A stretch of DNA of 64,000 bases from Myrica gale (GCA_963930655.1 OZ005603.1:19057001-19121000), one strand, 5' to 3'. Shown: positions 1 through 12,627, counted from the stretch's first letter. Notes: a model not told the origin generated them from the sequence alone. Program-made: numbers and translations.

Positions 1-662
1 GAATTCGGGGACGGTTCCGAAGGGAACGCACAACCCTGACTTCAGGGGTCAAATGGAGCGAGCCCACAAGTAAAAGACATGAAATAATTATGATAAGGCC
101 AACAAGGGCACAAGTACGAAATGAATGATTTTTAAGGGCCAAGGGCCAGTTTTACAAGCGAGTACGAAAGAAAGTGGTTTTCAAGGGCCTGGGGCCGAAA
201 ACACTAAGCAAGAGCATATGCATAATTAATGAGCACGCATATGCATCAGTTATCAAGTTTTCTTTCTTTCATGATTAAGCAAGCATGAGTCAAGAGCATG
301 ATTTAAGTTTTACGTTTTTCCCTTACTGAGTCTTTTTGACTCACGTTTTTAAAACTGTGTCATTCCAGATGTATCAGGTGAAGAGAGTCAGGAGGACTAC
401 CTGACCTAGATGCCCAAGATGTTAAGCTTCGCATTTTGTTGATAGTGACATGAGTGTCACTAATTGGGTTCTAATATGTTTTAAATATTTGTTTTGTATG
501 AATTTAATGAGAACCCTGATTATGTAAGTATTTGCTCAAACCCCTCGCGTTCCTGTACGTTTCCGCCGTAATCAAGTAAGAATATAAGTAAGAACGCTGG
601 AGCCATCCGGGGGATAGCTCGCGGCTGTCACGGTCCCTGCGGGATGCCGTTCGGGGCGTGAC
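1..662 (-). mobile_element. Partial LTR, CGCCCCG family, 5' end at 662
   Basis: Read on the minus strand this starts TGTCACGCCCCGAACGG at 662 and runs off the left edge of the window. It is a near-exact inverted copy of 1854-2515, the first 660 bp of a complete LTR of the same family. It includes the family's conserved block: the GAGTC-loop-GACTC hairpin and the mirror of the CATTCCAG sequence. It appears to have inserted into the plus-strand LTR whose 3' part follows at 663. The other end, and hence the target duplication, lies outside the window. No coding sequence is supported here. Confidence 0.75.
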
Positions 663-1590
663 ACCATCAAACCACAACCAACCAACAAGAGAAAACAAGA
701 AGAAAATAGAGAGAGAGAGGGTAGCATGATTTTCGGCCAGCATGGTTTTTCCTAAGAGGGCTGGATTTTTACCTTGCTTCTCCTCTTCCTCCTTCTTTTC
801 TTCTTCACTCTCCTTCTCCTTCCCTCTTCTTCTTTTTCTTCTTCTTCCTTCTTCCTTCTTCTTCTTCGGTTGGGTGACTTAGGGCAAGGGAGGTATGGTT
901 TGGGTAAAGGAAAATGTGAAATGCGTGAAAGAGAGGAGGGGGTGTGGTGTTTAACGTGAAAATGGCTTGGGGAAAAGACAGGGCTGCCCTCCCTTACTTT
1001 CCCCTTTCTCATGAATTCCACCTCACATATTTTCAATCCGATAAAATTTCGGAATGTAGTTAGATGTGTCGACACCATCACTCAAGGTGTCGACACTTCC
1101 AACACTTAGCCAAAATCACTTGAGTTCCTGAAAAATGTAAACTTTCGGGTTTTAGTTAGATGTGTCGACACCATCACTCAAGGTGTCGACACTTCCAACA
1201 CTTAGCCAAAATCACTTGAGTTCCTGAAAAATGTAAACTTTCGGGTTTTAGTTAGATGTGTCGACACCATCACTCAAGGTGTCGACACTTCCAACACTTA
1301 GCCAAAATCACTTGAGTTCCTGAAAAATGTAAACTTTAGGGTTTTAGTTAGATGTGTCGACACCATCACTCAAGGTGTCGACACTTCCAACACTTAGTCA
1401 AAAATCACTTGAGTTCCGGAAAAATTGTAAACTTTTGGGTATTAGTTTAATGTGTCGACACTATGCTCCAATGTGTCGACACTTACATCAAAAACCACTA
1501 ATTTAATCATACATACATATTGAGGGAATCATAAGCAAAAATCTCTCTCTCTCTCTTTTAAAACGACATAAATAAGGTCGGGATCTCACA
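663..1590 (+). mobile_element. 3' part of a plus-strand LTR, CGCCCCG family
   Basis: This segment is collinear with 60862-61675, the 3' part of a solo LTR with a clear target duplication. It has the same order: CAACCAACCAACAAG-like sequence, a GA run, a pyrimidine-rich CTTCTTCC tract, then an array of palindrome pairs, then the terminus GGGATCTCACA at 1590. Its 5' part was displaced leftward by the minus-strand LTR ending at 662. Open frames here (Leu/Phe-rich on one strand, Lys/Glu-rich on the other) come from the pyrimidine tract and are not genes. Confidence 0.7.
1066..1482. repeat. Tandem array of GTGTCGACAC palindrome pairs, period 96 bp
   Basis: Five units are seen. The palindrome GTGTCGACAC starts at 1066 and 1087, 1162 and 1183, 1258 and 1279, 1354 and 1375, and 1452 and 1473. 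Within every unit the two palindromes start 21 bp apart. The first four units are 96 bp apart and nearly identical; the fifth is 98 bp on and diverged in its spacer. The homologous place in two other LTRs holds four pairs (40571-40836) and three pairs (61286-61498). This is a locally amplified module inside an LTR. Confidence 0.93.
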
Positions 1591-1853
1591 AAGAGATGAT
1601 GTGAGAGAAAGTGAGAAGAAAAAGGAGAGAAAAGACCATGCATTGGTCGGCCAAGTTCATCCCAAATTCATCCCCCTCTTTCCTTCTTTCCTCTTGTCAT
1701 TTTCAACATCACTTGTCATTGTCATTTTCATAATTTCATCTTGGGAGACTCAATTGCTTCATACGAATTCACCCTCACACTTAGCATTTCAACTTCACAT
1801 TTCAAATTGCTTTTCCTCTCTTGGCCGAATATCACACTTCATTCAACTCTCTC

Positions 1854-4800
1854 TGTCACGCCCCGAACGGCATCCCGCAAGGACCGTGACAGCCGCGAGC
1901 TATCCCCCGGATGGCTCCAGCGTTCTTACTTATTTTCTTACTTGATTACGGCGGAAACGTACAGGATCGCGAGGGGTTTGAGCAAATACTTACATAATCA
2001 GGGTTCTCATTAAATTCATACAAAACAAATATTTAAAACATATTAGAACCCAATTAGTGACACACATGTCACTATCAACAAAATGCGAAGCTTAACATCT
2101 TGGGCATCTAGGTCAGGTAGTCCTCCTGACTCTCTTCACCTGATACATCTGGAATGACACAGTTTTAAAAACGTGAGTCAAAAAGACTCAGTAAGGGAAA
2201 AACGTAAAACTTAAATCATGCTCTTGACTCATGCTTGCTTAATCATGAAAGAAAGAAAACTTGATAACTGATGCATATGCGTGCTCATGAATTATGCATA
2301 TGCTCTTGCTTAGTGTTTTCGGCCCCAGGCCCTTGAAAACCACTTTCTTTCATACTTGCTTGTAAAACTGGCCCTTGGCCCTTAAAAAAAATCATTCATT
2401 CGTACTTGTGCCCTTGTTGGCCTTATCATAATTATTTCATGTCTTTTACTTGTGGGCTCGCTCCATTTGACCCCTGAAGTCAGGGTTGTGCGTTCCCTTC
2501 GGAACCGTCCCCGAATTCCCTTAGAGACCTTACATCTGGTCGAGCTAGCCCTTGAAGTGGCCCCGGGCCTGATGGCTAGACACGACCCTTGGAGGCACCA
2601 CACCTTCTCACTGTCCTTCAGTGTGGCTTGCACAGCCTCTTGGATTCACCCATCCTTCTAATAAATGTCCTTCGGTATGGGAGTCCAACTTGATGGTACG
2701 GTACCGACCGGTGCCCTTAATCTTAACTTATCGTTTCATAAAACTTCTCATATTCTTTCCATAAAAATCATTGCATAATTTTCTTCTTGAAAAATTCATG
2801 CAATGCACATGTCATGTCATGCTTGCTTAAAATTCATGCTTGCTTAAAATTCATGCTTGTTCATGAAATTCATGTCATGTCATGCTTTCTTAAAATTCAT
2901 GCTTATTCATGAAATTCATATCATGTCATGCTTTCTTAAAATCCATACTTGTTCATGAAACGATGCAGTGTGTCATTCCAGTTTTGAAAAGAATACTTAC
3001 TGTACACTTACAGTATCCACTTACAATTCCACTTACTCTTGCTCTTCTTGTTCGTGTATACAGACACGTGGATCGCCTACAAGCGATTCAAATATTCTTT
3101 TAGACTTTAAGAATTATGAAATCATTTCTTTTGAAATCAGTCATCAATCGAAGATATATATATATATATATATATACATATTACTGAAATTCATTTAATT
3201 ACAAAATAATTATTTTATTCTTTTCCTTAAATATTCAAAACTTAGCTTATTAAATCATTAATATTTTTATTGAAATAAAAATATATTTATCCATGTACAT
3301 GTCTCGATTTAGGGTTAAATAATACTCATAGGTTTAGACTTAAACCTAAGTCTCTTTTTATTATACGTACTACATCAAACCTTATATCTAACTATTAATA
3401 AATTATTCATGATTAAATCTTAACTTAGACTTTAAACCTCAAATAAAACCCGAGTAAAACTTAACTAGGGTTCCAATAATATTTAATAAAAGATCATGGC
3501 TCTACAAATTTTATTCCAACTAGCCTAACTCTAATTTTCTTATCCAACACGACAATAAAAATACATAAATCATGAATTGCACTTAGGGTTAACTTTTCTT
3601 GCAACTTTCGGCCACTACCATTTATGCACCAATTAAATCACAACTTTTTCTCCAAGGGTGATCCCATCCTCCAATCAACAAATTTCACAACCTAATATCT
3701 ACAAATCAAAACACCAATACCATACACTATACTCATGGCATTCGGCCAACACATGTTTTTACCCAATGATTAGTTTTCCTTTATTTCCTTCAACATGCAT
3801 GCTTCCAATACTTAACATAATCATCTACTATGCATTTAAGGTCATAAATCTTGCACATGTTAAAGGCCAATGTCCAAATCTACACATATTCAAAACTATA
3901 CATGAAAATCCACATAGCTTATTTTCGGCCTTACCCAAAATGTACCCTTTTTCATGCTAAAAATCATATCATGCACATCCTTTGCATTTGTGACCTAACT
4001 AGCATGCATACACTTAATCTTTTTATCAAACAATTCCATCAACAATAGGTCTACTCTTTATTCACACTAATATCCATAGATCTAAACAAAGATATCATTT
4101 TTTCATCACCTAACATATCAAAACTTAGATCTAACTTCCTTTAGCCTACATTGTTCTCCATTTACATTTTTCTTCACATACAACCTTAGATCTAGGGCTT
4201 CCATGGTTAGATCTAACATGTAAACAACCTAGGGTTCCTAAGCATCCAAGATCTAACAACATCAAGGCATCTATCAAAATACAACTCCAAAATCTTACAC
4301 ATAGGCCATTCGGCCACTCATGCTAACCCAACAAAAATCATTTTAGTCTTACCTTGTTGTTTGTCCAAGCTTGAGCACCTAGAAAATAAAACATCTATGG
4401 TTAGTACTTGTGATGCTTAAGGCAAGAACATCAATGAACTAATCTTACCTTTACTCTTTACCAACTCTTCCTATCCTTTTCCTCCTTCAAAGATTTGGTC
4501 CACCCTCCTTAGAAATGACCAAGCTTGGTTTAAAAGAAGCTCTATGGTGGTGAAGAGGACATGGTAAATTTGAAGAATAATGGTGTCAAATGACTAGGGT
4601 TTTCAAGGTAGGACTTTTGTCTACAACAAGAGAGATTTACTTGGCTTTTGGAATGGGTTTTGGCAAGCTAGATGGAAGTGGTTTAGAGGCAAGATGAAAT
4701 AGAGCAAACCTTGAACATTGCATGAGAGATTCGGCTAAGGGAAGCAAAAGGGAGAGAGTTGTGTAAGCTTGTAAGATTCGGCCAAGGCTTAGAATGGGAG

Positions 4801-5985
4801 AGAGTTGAGTGAATGAGGGATTCGGTCATGGCATTTGCAAAGGGTTTGTGTGAGTTTGAGTCTCCCCATGCAACCCTAAGGCTATGACATAGGGTTGAGA
4901 GAGAGAATGGTCATGAGAGAATTTGAAAGAGGGAGGGGGGATGAATGGAGGGGTTGGCCGACCAAGCTAAGGCCCTTTGTCTTCTCTCTCTTTCTTATTT
5001 CTTTTCACCTTTTTCTCTCACATCAATTGTCTCCAAAAGCTTGTCTTGCATTTTGAAATCCTTCTCTCTCTCTTCCCATTCATTTCCATCGACATTCACT
5101 CCCCTTTCTCACTTTTTCTCTTCTCTTTTCACTTCCATGAGTTGTCTCATCACTCTTACACTTCTTACACCTTCTTACACCTCCTTACACTTCACATGGC
5201 CTTACTTTATGGCTTTTCAAATTCACCCTAAAGCCTTTCACGTAAATGCCTTGTATTTTACTTAGTTTGGTTGATTTTCAACCAACCTAGTTACTCCCAC
5301 ATTGAATGGCAACTAACTTTCAACTTGGTTTTCACTTATCACCTAACTTATCTCTTTATAAGCTCTCTTACTTATCTATCCATTCCAATAGCTTATCATC
5401 TCATAAGCATGTTCTCTTATCATGTGATAATGACCTTAGCCTATCTCTACAATAATCACAAGGCCTTATCACTCTAAAGGTTTCCTAGCTTATCATGCTT
5501 GCTTATCACTATGATAAGCAAGTGTGCTTATCAATTAAATCATTTCTAAACTTATCACATAACTACATAGCTTATCATTTGAATATTCATATGGAAATTC
5601 TATTAATAATATAGAACACATCATAATATTACATGTCACATACAATATTTAATCCATGTATTCAAAAGAATTTCATTATTTAATCTATTAATAATTTCGG
5701 CTTATACAAGGAAATTATTAAAGCAAAAATTCGAATTATATGGCCCATGAATCATAGTAGGTAAAAATATTAATTTGTAAAAGAGGAACTTACTTGCATA
5801 AAATGGCATATTAATTATTTAAAGAGATTTTATGAGATAAAATCCCATTTAAATCGAAATACCATAACATAAAAATTAGGCCATACATTGGCCAAAACAT
5901 AGCCCCATTAAGAAATAAAAACTATTACATTGGAAAAATAAAATAATACATAAGCAATTACGTAGGGGAAAATCGGGGTCTCACA
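1854..5985 (+). mobile_element. Solo LTR, CGCCCCG family, TSD CTCTC
   Basis: The element starts TGTCACGCCCCGAACGG and ends ATCGGGGTCTCACA. The 5 bp before it (1849-1853) and after it (5986-5990) are both CTCTC, a target-site duplication of the size made by LTR-retrotransposon integrase. At 4132 bp with TG...CA ends and no internal gag or pol, it is a solo LTR left by LTR-LTR recombination. The first 660 bp are an inverted copy of 1-662. It contains repeated CATGTCATGCTTG-like sequence (2800-2960), a palindromic GGTACGGTACC near 2695, and an (AT)n run. Unlike some relatives it lacks the GTGTCGACAC array. Its ORFs are short and unconvincing. Confidence 0.88.
3154..3176. repeat. (AT)n microsatellite
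   Basis: An uninterrupted AT dinucleotide run inside the solo LTR at 1854-5985. Confidence 0.95.
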
Positions 5986-8900
5986 CTCTCTCTTTTCCTT
6001 TCTTAGCCGAAACTTCCCCTTTGAGCTTAAGCCTTGTTCTTTTCTTCTTGCAACCAAATCACTTCTCTAAAGTTCTAAGTTTGTTTCTCTTCTTTAGGTG
6101 ACCAAATCCCCCCTTTGTGCAACTCATTTCTTCTCTCTTAGTGGCTGGAAATTTCTATTCACCTAGCCATTTTCCCTTGTTGAAATTTAGCTCACTTTCT
6201 TGGAACTAAATCACTTCAAAGTTTCAAGCATTTCCTTGTTTCTTTAAGCAACTTTTAGTTGCTCTACACTTCTCTTTTACCCACCATAAAACCCCTATCT
6301 TAGCACCTTGAAGACAAATATCTCACCCTCTTGGAATCATTCCCAAAGGTGGAACCAAAAGTTGGAGTTAAAGAAGGATTTTATGATAACCGTGTGTTCT
6401 AAGTGGAAGGTAGAGTTAGATGTGATAATCACATGTTATATTTTGTTTAAGTTCTTTATAGTTCTGACCTAAGATGTTTGACTATGCTAGGTACACTTCT
6501 TTTATCAAGGCTTGTGTTCAAACATCAAGGTGAGGCCAAAAAAATGGTTGTTGGTGCTAAGTATTGATTGTTGGCCGAATGTCTCTTTTGTTGGATCTTG
6601 AGTTGGTGCTATGATTTTTGTTAGATCTTGAGTTTAGAAGACCAACCCTAATTTGTGATGTTAGATCTGGCCATATAAACATGAGATCCGAACTTGAATG
6701 TTAGAAAAATGTAAAGGAATGCATGTTGCAAGTTTTGGCATGAAAGGTTGTGTTGATTGGTGTTGGGCGAACCTTGTATGTCTTGGATCTTCAAGTATAA
6801 TTTGTTAAGTGTCAATTTGATGAATGACCATGATATATGTAAGTTTAGTAAACATATGCATATAAGCTAGTCTTGAAATGTTGAGGTTGCATGCAAATCG
6901 AAAGAACTAAGGAAAACCTAATTATTCTATGAAAATGTGTGTTGGCCGAATATGATGTTGTGCTAGATCTTGAAGTTGTTTTGTGATTTGTAGATCCTAG
7001 GTTGTTAATCTGCAAATGGAGGATGAGATCACCACTGGAGAAGAAAATTTAGACAAGGAATACTTAAAATGGGGCATGGCCGAATGACCTATTAGAGAAA
7101 CCCTAATGGCAAGCCTATAACAATGAAATTATATTTACTTGTGATAAATGAAATTAGGGTTATGGCCAAATGGATTAGAGGATTAAAACTTAAGTTCAAA
7201 CACACCATATAAGTAAGAGGAAAACAAGGATATAGGCTTAAAGGTTCGGGTTAAAAAGATTAGCAAAACCTTGTGATGTTAAGTATAGATTAAGAATTTA
7301 ATTAGGTTGGCCGAAACCTATGGTGAGCAAAATAAGTCTAATGTTCGGATTGCATAGAGATCTAATGTCTAAGCCAAGGGTTAATTATGACTAAGGTTGA
7401 TAATTAATTACCGTAAAGATTTAATTGAATACATGAAATAAAAGGAAGACTAAAATTAATCCTAGAGCAATTAGTTGCTGATTAAGAGTCCTAAACAAGA
7501 ATAGAGATATATTGCAATAGAATTTAGTAATTAAATAACCTGAGCTTAATTAGTAACTAAAATTAAAAGATTAAATAAGATATTAAGCAATTAAAAAGGA
7601 CTAAGGCAATGTATGATCTATGATATCGAAATATATATATAGAGTTACTGTTCGGAAACATTTCAATGGACGAAAGTACGAGGTTAAGTTGTAATGGTGA
7701 TGAAATTTACCGGTGGTTAAGGTATATTGAGGGCCACGATTTTATTTCATAAGGTTAGAAAATATGTCAGCATGTGAGTTGTGATAAGAGAAGAAAAATG
7801 ATTATGAGAGCCGAATGGTTGTTGTCCTAGGTCGTGGAAAGTGTCATATGTGATTCCTTAGGGTTGCTTGCTGTTCAGAAGGTATGTTGATGGCATTGAA
7901 TTAAACAGCAAGCTAATCATCTAGTAGCTTGATTTCATTTGGTGAATATGGAAGTAATTGCACTCGGGCTAAGTGAGAATTTAATTCATGATTATTGTCT
8001 TTTAGTGAATCATATGAATTTTGCAAGAAAGTGGAAGATATGAATCTGAAAATGTTCATTTGGTTCATGTCAGCAAGCCTAAGAATAAAAAGGAGGCCAA
8101 ACGGTCATGGGTCGATCACTTAAATAAGGATTCATGCCTATCGATTATATTTGGAAGAATTGTAGGCACTAGTGTTCTAGTGAACTTGGAAACTTAGAGA
8201 AAAGACCAAAGTAACTTAGGTTAGATCTTATATGTCTTGGTAGTATCCATATAGCACATCTATTGAGGTTAAATTGGTGGAAGATGATAGCTAATAGTTC
8301 ATGTATAATACGATGAAAAGTGTGGAACAAAGGAATAGAAGCTAGACGAAGATAAGTTGCTGTTTTGACTTGGAATTTTTAAGACGAAAGGTTGTTATTG
8401 ATTTCACGGATAGGCTTTGGAATCAATATTAGTGACAGGAAGACCTAATTGAACAAGTTGGATACGAGTTGGCCACGAAGTAGGTGAAAACAACAATCTA
8501 GTTGAAGTTGTTTGATGTGCAAGTTTAATTGTTTTCAAATTGTTTTATTCAAGCCAAAGTTTAAAGAAATCTTTTGCAAGTGAAATCATATTTTCAAGAT
8601 ATGTATTTTTGGAAACCGGAAACGGTTACGGGTACTTTTGTATGTCAACTTGAATTTATTATCCAAGCAATTATGTAACGAATGTGATTCGCTTGTAGGC
8701 GAAGACCCACCGAGTATTAGGAGAAGCAAGGTAAGTGGAAAGTAAGTGGAGTTACAGTTTTTGCAAAACTAGAATTACACAGCATGTTTTGATGATCAAG
8801 CACGATATGTATTTTATATCAAGCATGAAATATTGTTCATGACAAGTTGATTTTTAGCATGATATTCAAACAAGCATGGCATCATATGCAAGCATGTCAT

Positions 8901-9896
8901 GACACGAGCATTGCATGATTTTTCTAAAGAGAATTTTTATGCAATGTCGTATGGAAAGTTTTATGGAAAGATAAGTTAAGTCAAGGGGCTATGGTCGGTA
9001 CCGTACCATCATGATGGACACCCATACCGAAGGACGAATGCGAGAAGGATGGGTGAATCCTAAGAGGCTGTGCAAACCACACTGAAGGACAATGAGAAAG
9101 TGTGGGCCTCCAAGGGTCGTGTCTAGCCATCCGGCCTGGGGCAACTACGGGCTAGCTCGACCAAATGAAAAGTCCCCAAGGGTAAGGGAGACGGTTCCGA
9201 TGGGAACGCACAACCCTGACTTCAGGGGTTAAATGGAGCGTAAGTAGCCCACAAGTTATGAATGAAATATTTTCAAGGGACATGAGCCAAATTCAAGTGC
9301 ATGAGCAAGTTTTATGATCAAGGGTCATGAGCCAAATGCAAGAACATGGACAAGTTTTACGATAAAGAGCATGTGCATATGCGACCATGAGGCATACACG
9401 TGCATCAAAATTCATGATCATGCATGAATTACATTATGTTTATATGCTTATGATTTCAAGATTCATGATTATGAGTTCAAGTACAAGTTCATGTTTTCAA
9501 ACCATGATTTCAAGTCATAAACTCATGTTTTCAAGTTAAGTTTTCCCTTACTGAGTCTTTTTGACTCACGTTTTTAAAACTGTATCATTCCAGATGCTCC
9601 AGGTAAAGGAAGTCAGGAGGACAATTTGACTTAGAGAGAAGACAACTATGTATCTTGTTGGAGTGGCGGTTGACCGTTGTAGTCCGTCACTTAGATTATG
9701 TGAACCTTTATATTGTAACTAAGATATCAACCTCTTTTAAGAACTGTATTACAAGATTAGTCATGAGTTTGGCTCATCTCTCTCTTGCGATCCTAGTTTT
9801 CTCTCCGCTGTATGTTTTAGGAAGCCCGCTGGGGCTTTCCCTCGGGATTGCTCGCGGCTGTCACGGTCCCGGCGGGACTGCGTTCGGGGCGAGACA

Positions 9897-10646
9897 CAAA
9901 TCACAAACACTTCAATATAAACACATCACAACCAACCTCGAAACTCCATTACTATCATTTTAGACCCTAAAATTTCGAAAAATACATGCTTTCATATTTT
10001 AAAATACATGCTTTTCATCCTAAAATAATTCAATTTAAAAACCACTAACCTCAAATGCAATCCAATTTCAAATTCTAAAAGAGATGCTCCTTTCGCACCC
10101 TCTTCAATGAGATTGGACACCCAAAATCAGCTCTCCGCTTCTCCTCGTGCACAAATCTCCGTTTTTCCTCCATTGTCTATGAATCTGTAACTTTCTTACG
10201 CTTGAATACCATTCGGACATAGCAAAGGAGTTTTTGTGGGAATTCAGACGGCCCAAATTTCATATACGTCTGCACCACGAGGTAACTGTCCAATCTCCCT
10301 CTTATAGTTCAACACACCGTCTTAGTAATTATCAAATGACAGCGTATGCTCATTAACATAGACGTTCAGATGGTCCAATACCGTCCGAACACTACCTTAC
10401 ATCAGACGAGACCATTTACGAAATACCAAGACGATAGCGTCTGATAATAAACACGAGTCCGCACGATTTTTTGAATTTCTGGCGTCCAGACCGAATAAAC
10501 AAGTGTTCGGACGGTTTGTTTTATATAATACAACTCTGTTCGAGCTTACATTAAAAAGTCCGGACGGATACATTAACGTCTGAACGGTTTTTGACGATTT
10601 TGATATTTTTTCATTTTTTAATTAACTTTATTAGCAAGTTTTAAAT
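9897..10646. other. Uncharacterised repeat-like sequence with recurring CGTCCGAACGG-type motifs
   Basis: No gene is supported. From about 10240 to 10620 a degenerate 10-bp motif of the form (G)(A/G)CGT(C/T)(C/T)GAACGG, or its complement GTCCGGACGG/GTTCGGACGG, recurs at irregular intervals on both strands, for example near 10245, 10361, 10386, 10513, 10560 and 10581. Such clustering suggests an LTR or other non-coding part of an element I cannot name. The left part is AT-rich and featureless. Confidence 0.4.
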
Positions 10647-10737
10647 AGGGATAAATGCAAAATTGGTCCCTGTGCTATACGCAAAAATCGATTTAGTCCC
10701 TGTGATTTCATAAAGTGATAAAATCAGTCCCTGATGG
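10647..10737. repeat. Single MULE-like terminus
   Basis: The sequence GGGATAAATGCAAAATTGG followed by repeated 'TCCCTGTG' phrases resembles the ends of plant Mutator-like elements, and resembles in style the TIRs at 35107 and 37355. Only one end is present; I found no inverted partner nearby. It stops where the copia RT fragment starts (about 10742), so it may have been truncated by a deletion. Confidence 0.35.
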
Positions 10738-10741
10738 AGGA

Positions 10742-10811
10742 CCAAAGGTTATAATCTAGAAGAGAAAATTGATTTTGATGAAACCTTTGCTCCTGTGGCT
10801 AGATTACAATC
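10742..10811 (+). pseudogene. Copia reverse transcriptase fragment, left of nested element
   Basis: The frame reads EEKIDFDETFAPVARLQS, the conserved start of the Ty1/copia RT domain. It stops at the junction with the minus-strand copia element at 10812. The downstream RT sequence resumes at 21215 beyond that element. This is the left half of an older plus-strand copia pol gene that was split by a relative. Confidence 0.85.
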
Positions 10812-12611
10812 TGTGAGTGCAAAAACAACCCAAGAGGGGGGGTGAATTGGGTTTTTCAAAAACTTTTGAATCCTTTTGAAAACAAATCCAAAATAGCTCA
10901 GATATAATTCTAGGTAAACAAGCAATGAGATCAAGACAATAAATGAGCAAGTTCAATCAAGCAATATAAGCACGAAGTAAAGAGGAGAGTGAAGAAGATG
11001 ACACTAGTATTTTTAGGTGGTTCGGCCAACTCTTGCCTACGTCCACCCCCAAGGCTATTGACTTCCTTGGGCTTCCTCCACTATTCTCCAAGCGAATACA
11101 CACCTTAGCTTCCGGGGTGCTAAGGAACCGTTACAAAGCGTTTTCAGAGCTCACGCTTCAACTCTTTTCACAAATCTCAAAACCTAGGGATTTCTTCTAC
11201 TCTCACAAGTAGGATACAGTGTTCACTCAACACTTGAAGGTTTTATAAGGTTTGGATACAATGATTGAAGGCTCTCTAAGCCAGATATACAAGTGGGTAA
11301 CTCAAGAAATGAAACGGCTCTCTAAGCCAAATCTACAAGTTTAAGAACCTGAGGTGAACTAGAAGAATACAATCTTCAAGGAAAGCTTCTGGATTTGCAA
11401 GATTGAATGCAAGCCTTCTTGGATGGAAGAGCTTCTCTCTTTCTTCTTACAACTTTGTTTCTCAAGAAATTAGGGCAAGGATGAGTTTCATGTAAAGCTC
11501 TTGCTTTCTCTTTCAAACTTCTTCTATTTATGGTCTCTAGGGCATCAGGGGTCTTCTGGTAAAGATTTGGAGCCGTTGGAGGTCATTTGGGTCCTTTGGA
11601 GACATTTTTAAGTGAGTGACGTCGCTCCAGGATCTGAGAAATCGAAGCATGTGTCGACACCTTCCCTGTATGTGTCGACACCTAGGAGTTTTGCCTGGAA
11701 ACTCACTTTCGGGTGTATGACCTACGTGTCGACTCTTATGTCCAATGTGTCGACACTTCTCTTCAAAGAGTTGACCTTTCAAAATGCCTTGGAAACATGT
11801 CTTCGGGTGCATGTGCAATGTGTCGACACTAATTGCATATGTGTCGACACCATCAGCTTTGGCCTATAAACCTTGGCTTCTGTTGATAGTGCAATGTGTC
11901 GACACCTCTTGGTCTATGTGTCGACACCTTCATCTTGGCCTGGGAACTTGCTTTCTGTTGAATGACCAATGTGTCGACACCTCTTGGTCTATGTGTCGAC
12001 ACCTTCACTTCGGCTTGGAACATGCATTCTGGTGTATGACTGATGTGTCGACACCATGATGACATGTGTCGACACCTTCAACACTTAGGCTAAAAAGTGT
12101 TTCTCTTGGCACCTTTAAGCAATCCCAAAAACATCTACAATGTGAAGTTTTAACAAGTAAGCTTATGTAGAGTGTTCGATTATATCTAAGGCCGATTTAC
12201 AACTTGAAAACTCTTGATATCATTTTCTTAGAACGGATTTTCAAAAGTAGAATCTATAGGTTTAAAAACTCGTTGGAAAACTTTGTTATCATCAAAATCA
12301 AAATTGTTATCATGACTGATGTGTCGACACCATGATGACATGTGTCGACACCTTCAACACTTAGGCTAAAAAGTGTTTCTCTTGGCACCTTTAAGCAATC
12401 CCAAAAACATCTACAATGTGAAGTTTTAACAAGTAAGCTTATGTAGAGTGTTCGATTATATCTAAGGCCGATTTACAACTTGAAAACTCTTGATATCATT
12501 TTCTTAGAACGGATTTTCAAAAGTAGAATCTATAGGTTTAAAAACTCGTTGGAAAACTTTGTTATCATCAAAATCAAAATAGATTGTTTATAAAACAACC
12601 TTGGGCTAACA
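10812..12611 (-). repeat. 3' LTR of the copia element (1800 bp)
   Basis: It matches 19693-21214 with scattered differences. It is longer by 278 bp because a segment of about 276 bp is tandemly duplicated at 12037-12590. It carries seven GTGTCGACAC-type pairs, starting at 11651, 11726 (second half of the first motif altered), 11820, 11896, 11971, 12045 and 12321. ORFs such as those rich in CVDT/CRHL are translations of the palindrome pairs. Confidence 0.92.
12037..12590. repeat. 276-bp tandem duplication inside the 3' LTR
   Basis: The stretch from TGATGTGTCGACACCATG at 12041 to the AAATCAAAAT near 12300 recurs from 12317 with almost no change. The right LTR has one copy. The duplication therefore arose after or during the last replication of this element. 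It adds one palindrome pair and one copy of the LTR-start region. Confidence 0.9.
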
Positions 12612-12627
12612 ATCTCCCCCCTTTTTG
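12612..12627 (-). other. Polypurine tract of the copia element
   Basis: On the minus strand the sequence CAAAAAGGGGGGAGAT directly precedes the 3' LTR start TGTTAGCCC. This is the plus-strand DNA priming site of LTR retrotransposons. Confidence 0.85.

Larger units (their letters stand above)
1600..9896 (-). mobile_element. Long LTR, CGCCCCG family, split by a nested LTR
   Basis: On the minus strand this starts TGTCTCGCCCCGAACG at 9896 and ends near CTCTCACA at 1600. Removing the insertion at 1854-5985 and its 5-bp duplicate leaves about 4.2 kb, close to the 4.1 kb of the nested copy. The first kilobase (about 8990-9896) carries the family block: GGTACCGTACC-type palindrome near 9000, the hairpin GAGTC...GACTC near 9557 and CATTCCAG near 9587. 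I could not match a 5-bp target duplication at the outer ends, so the 3' boundary is approximate. No gag or pol sequence is seen, so it is probably a solo LTR. ORFs here are short and resemble nothing known. Confidence 0.6.

Noticed and set aside
752-1081. Lys/Glu-rich frame, and its Leu/Phe-rich partner at 774-959, as genes
   Set aside because: Both are translations of a CTT/CTC tract. The same happens at 40266-40529, 55021-55283 and 60914-61349 in related LTRs.
1066-1482. Array of short palindromic repeats with spacers as a CRISPR-like locus
   Set aside because: Spacers within pairs are only 11-12 bp, units of 96 bp are tandem copies, there are no cas genes, and the setting is a plant LTR.
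11537-12065. ORFs with repeated CVDTSWSMCRHL-like sequence as a secreted Cys-rich protein
   Set aside because: They exist on both strands because GTGTCGACAC translates to VST/CVDT/CRH in every frame; they lie in an LTR, and the copy in the other LTR has the same frames.
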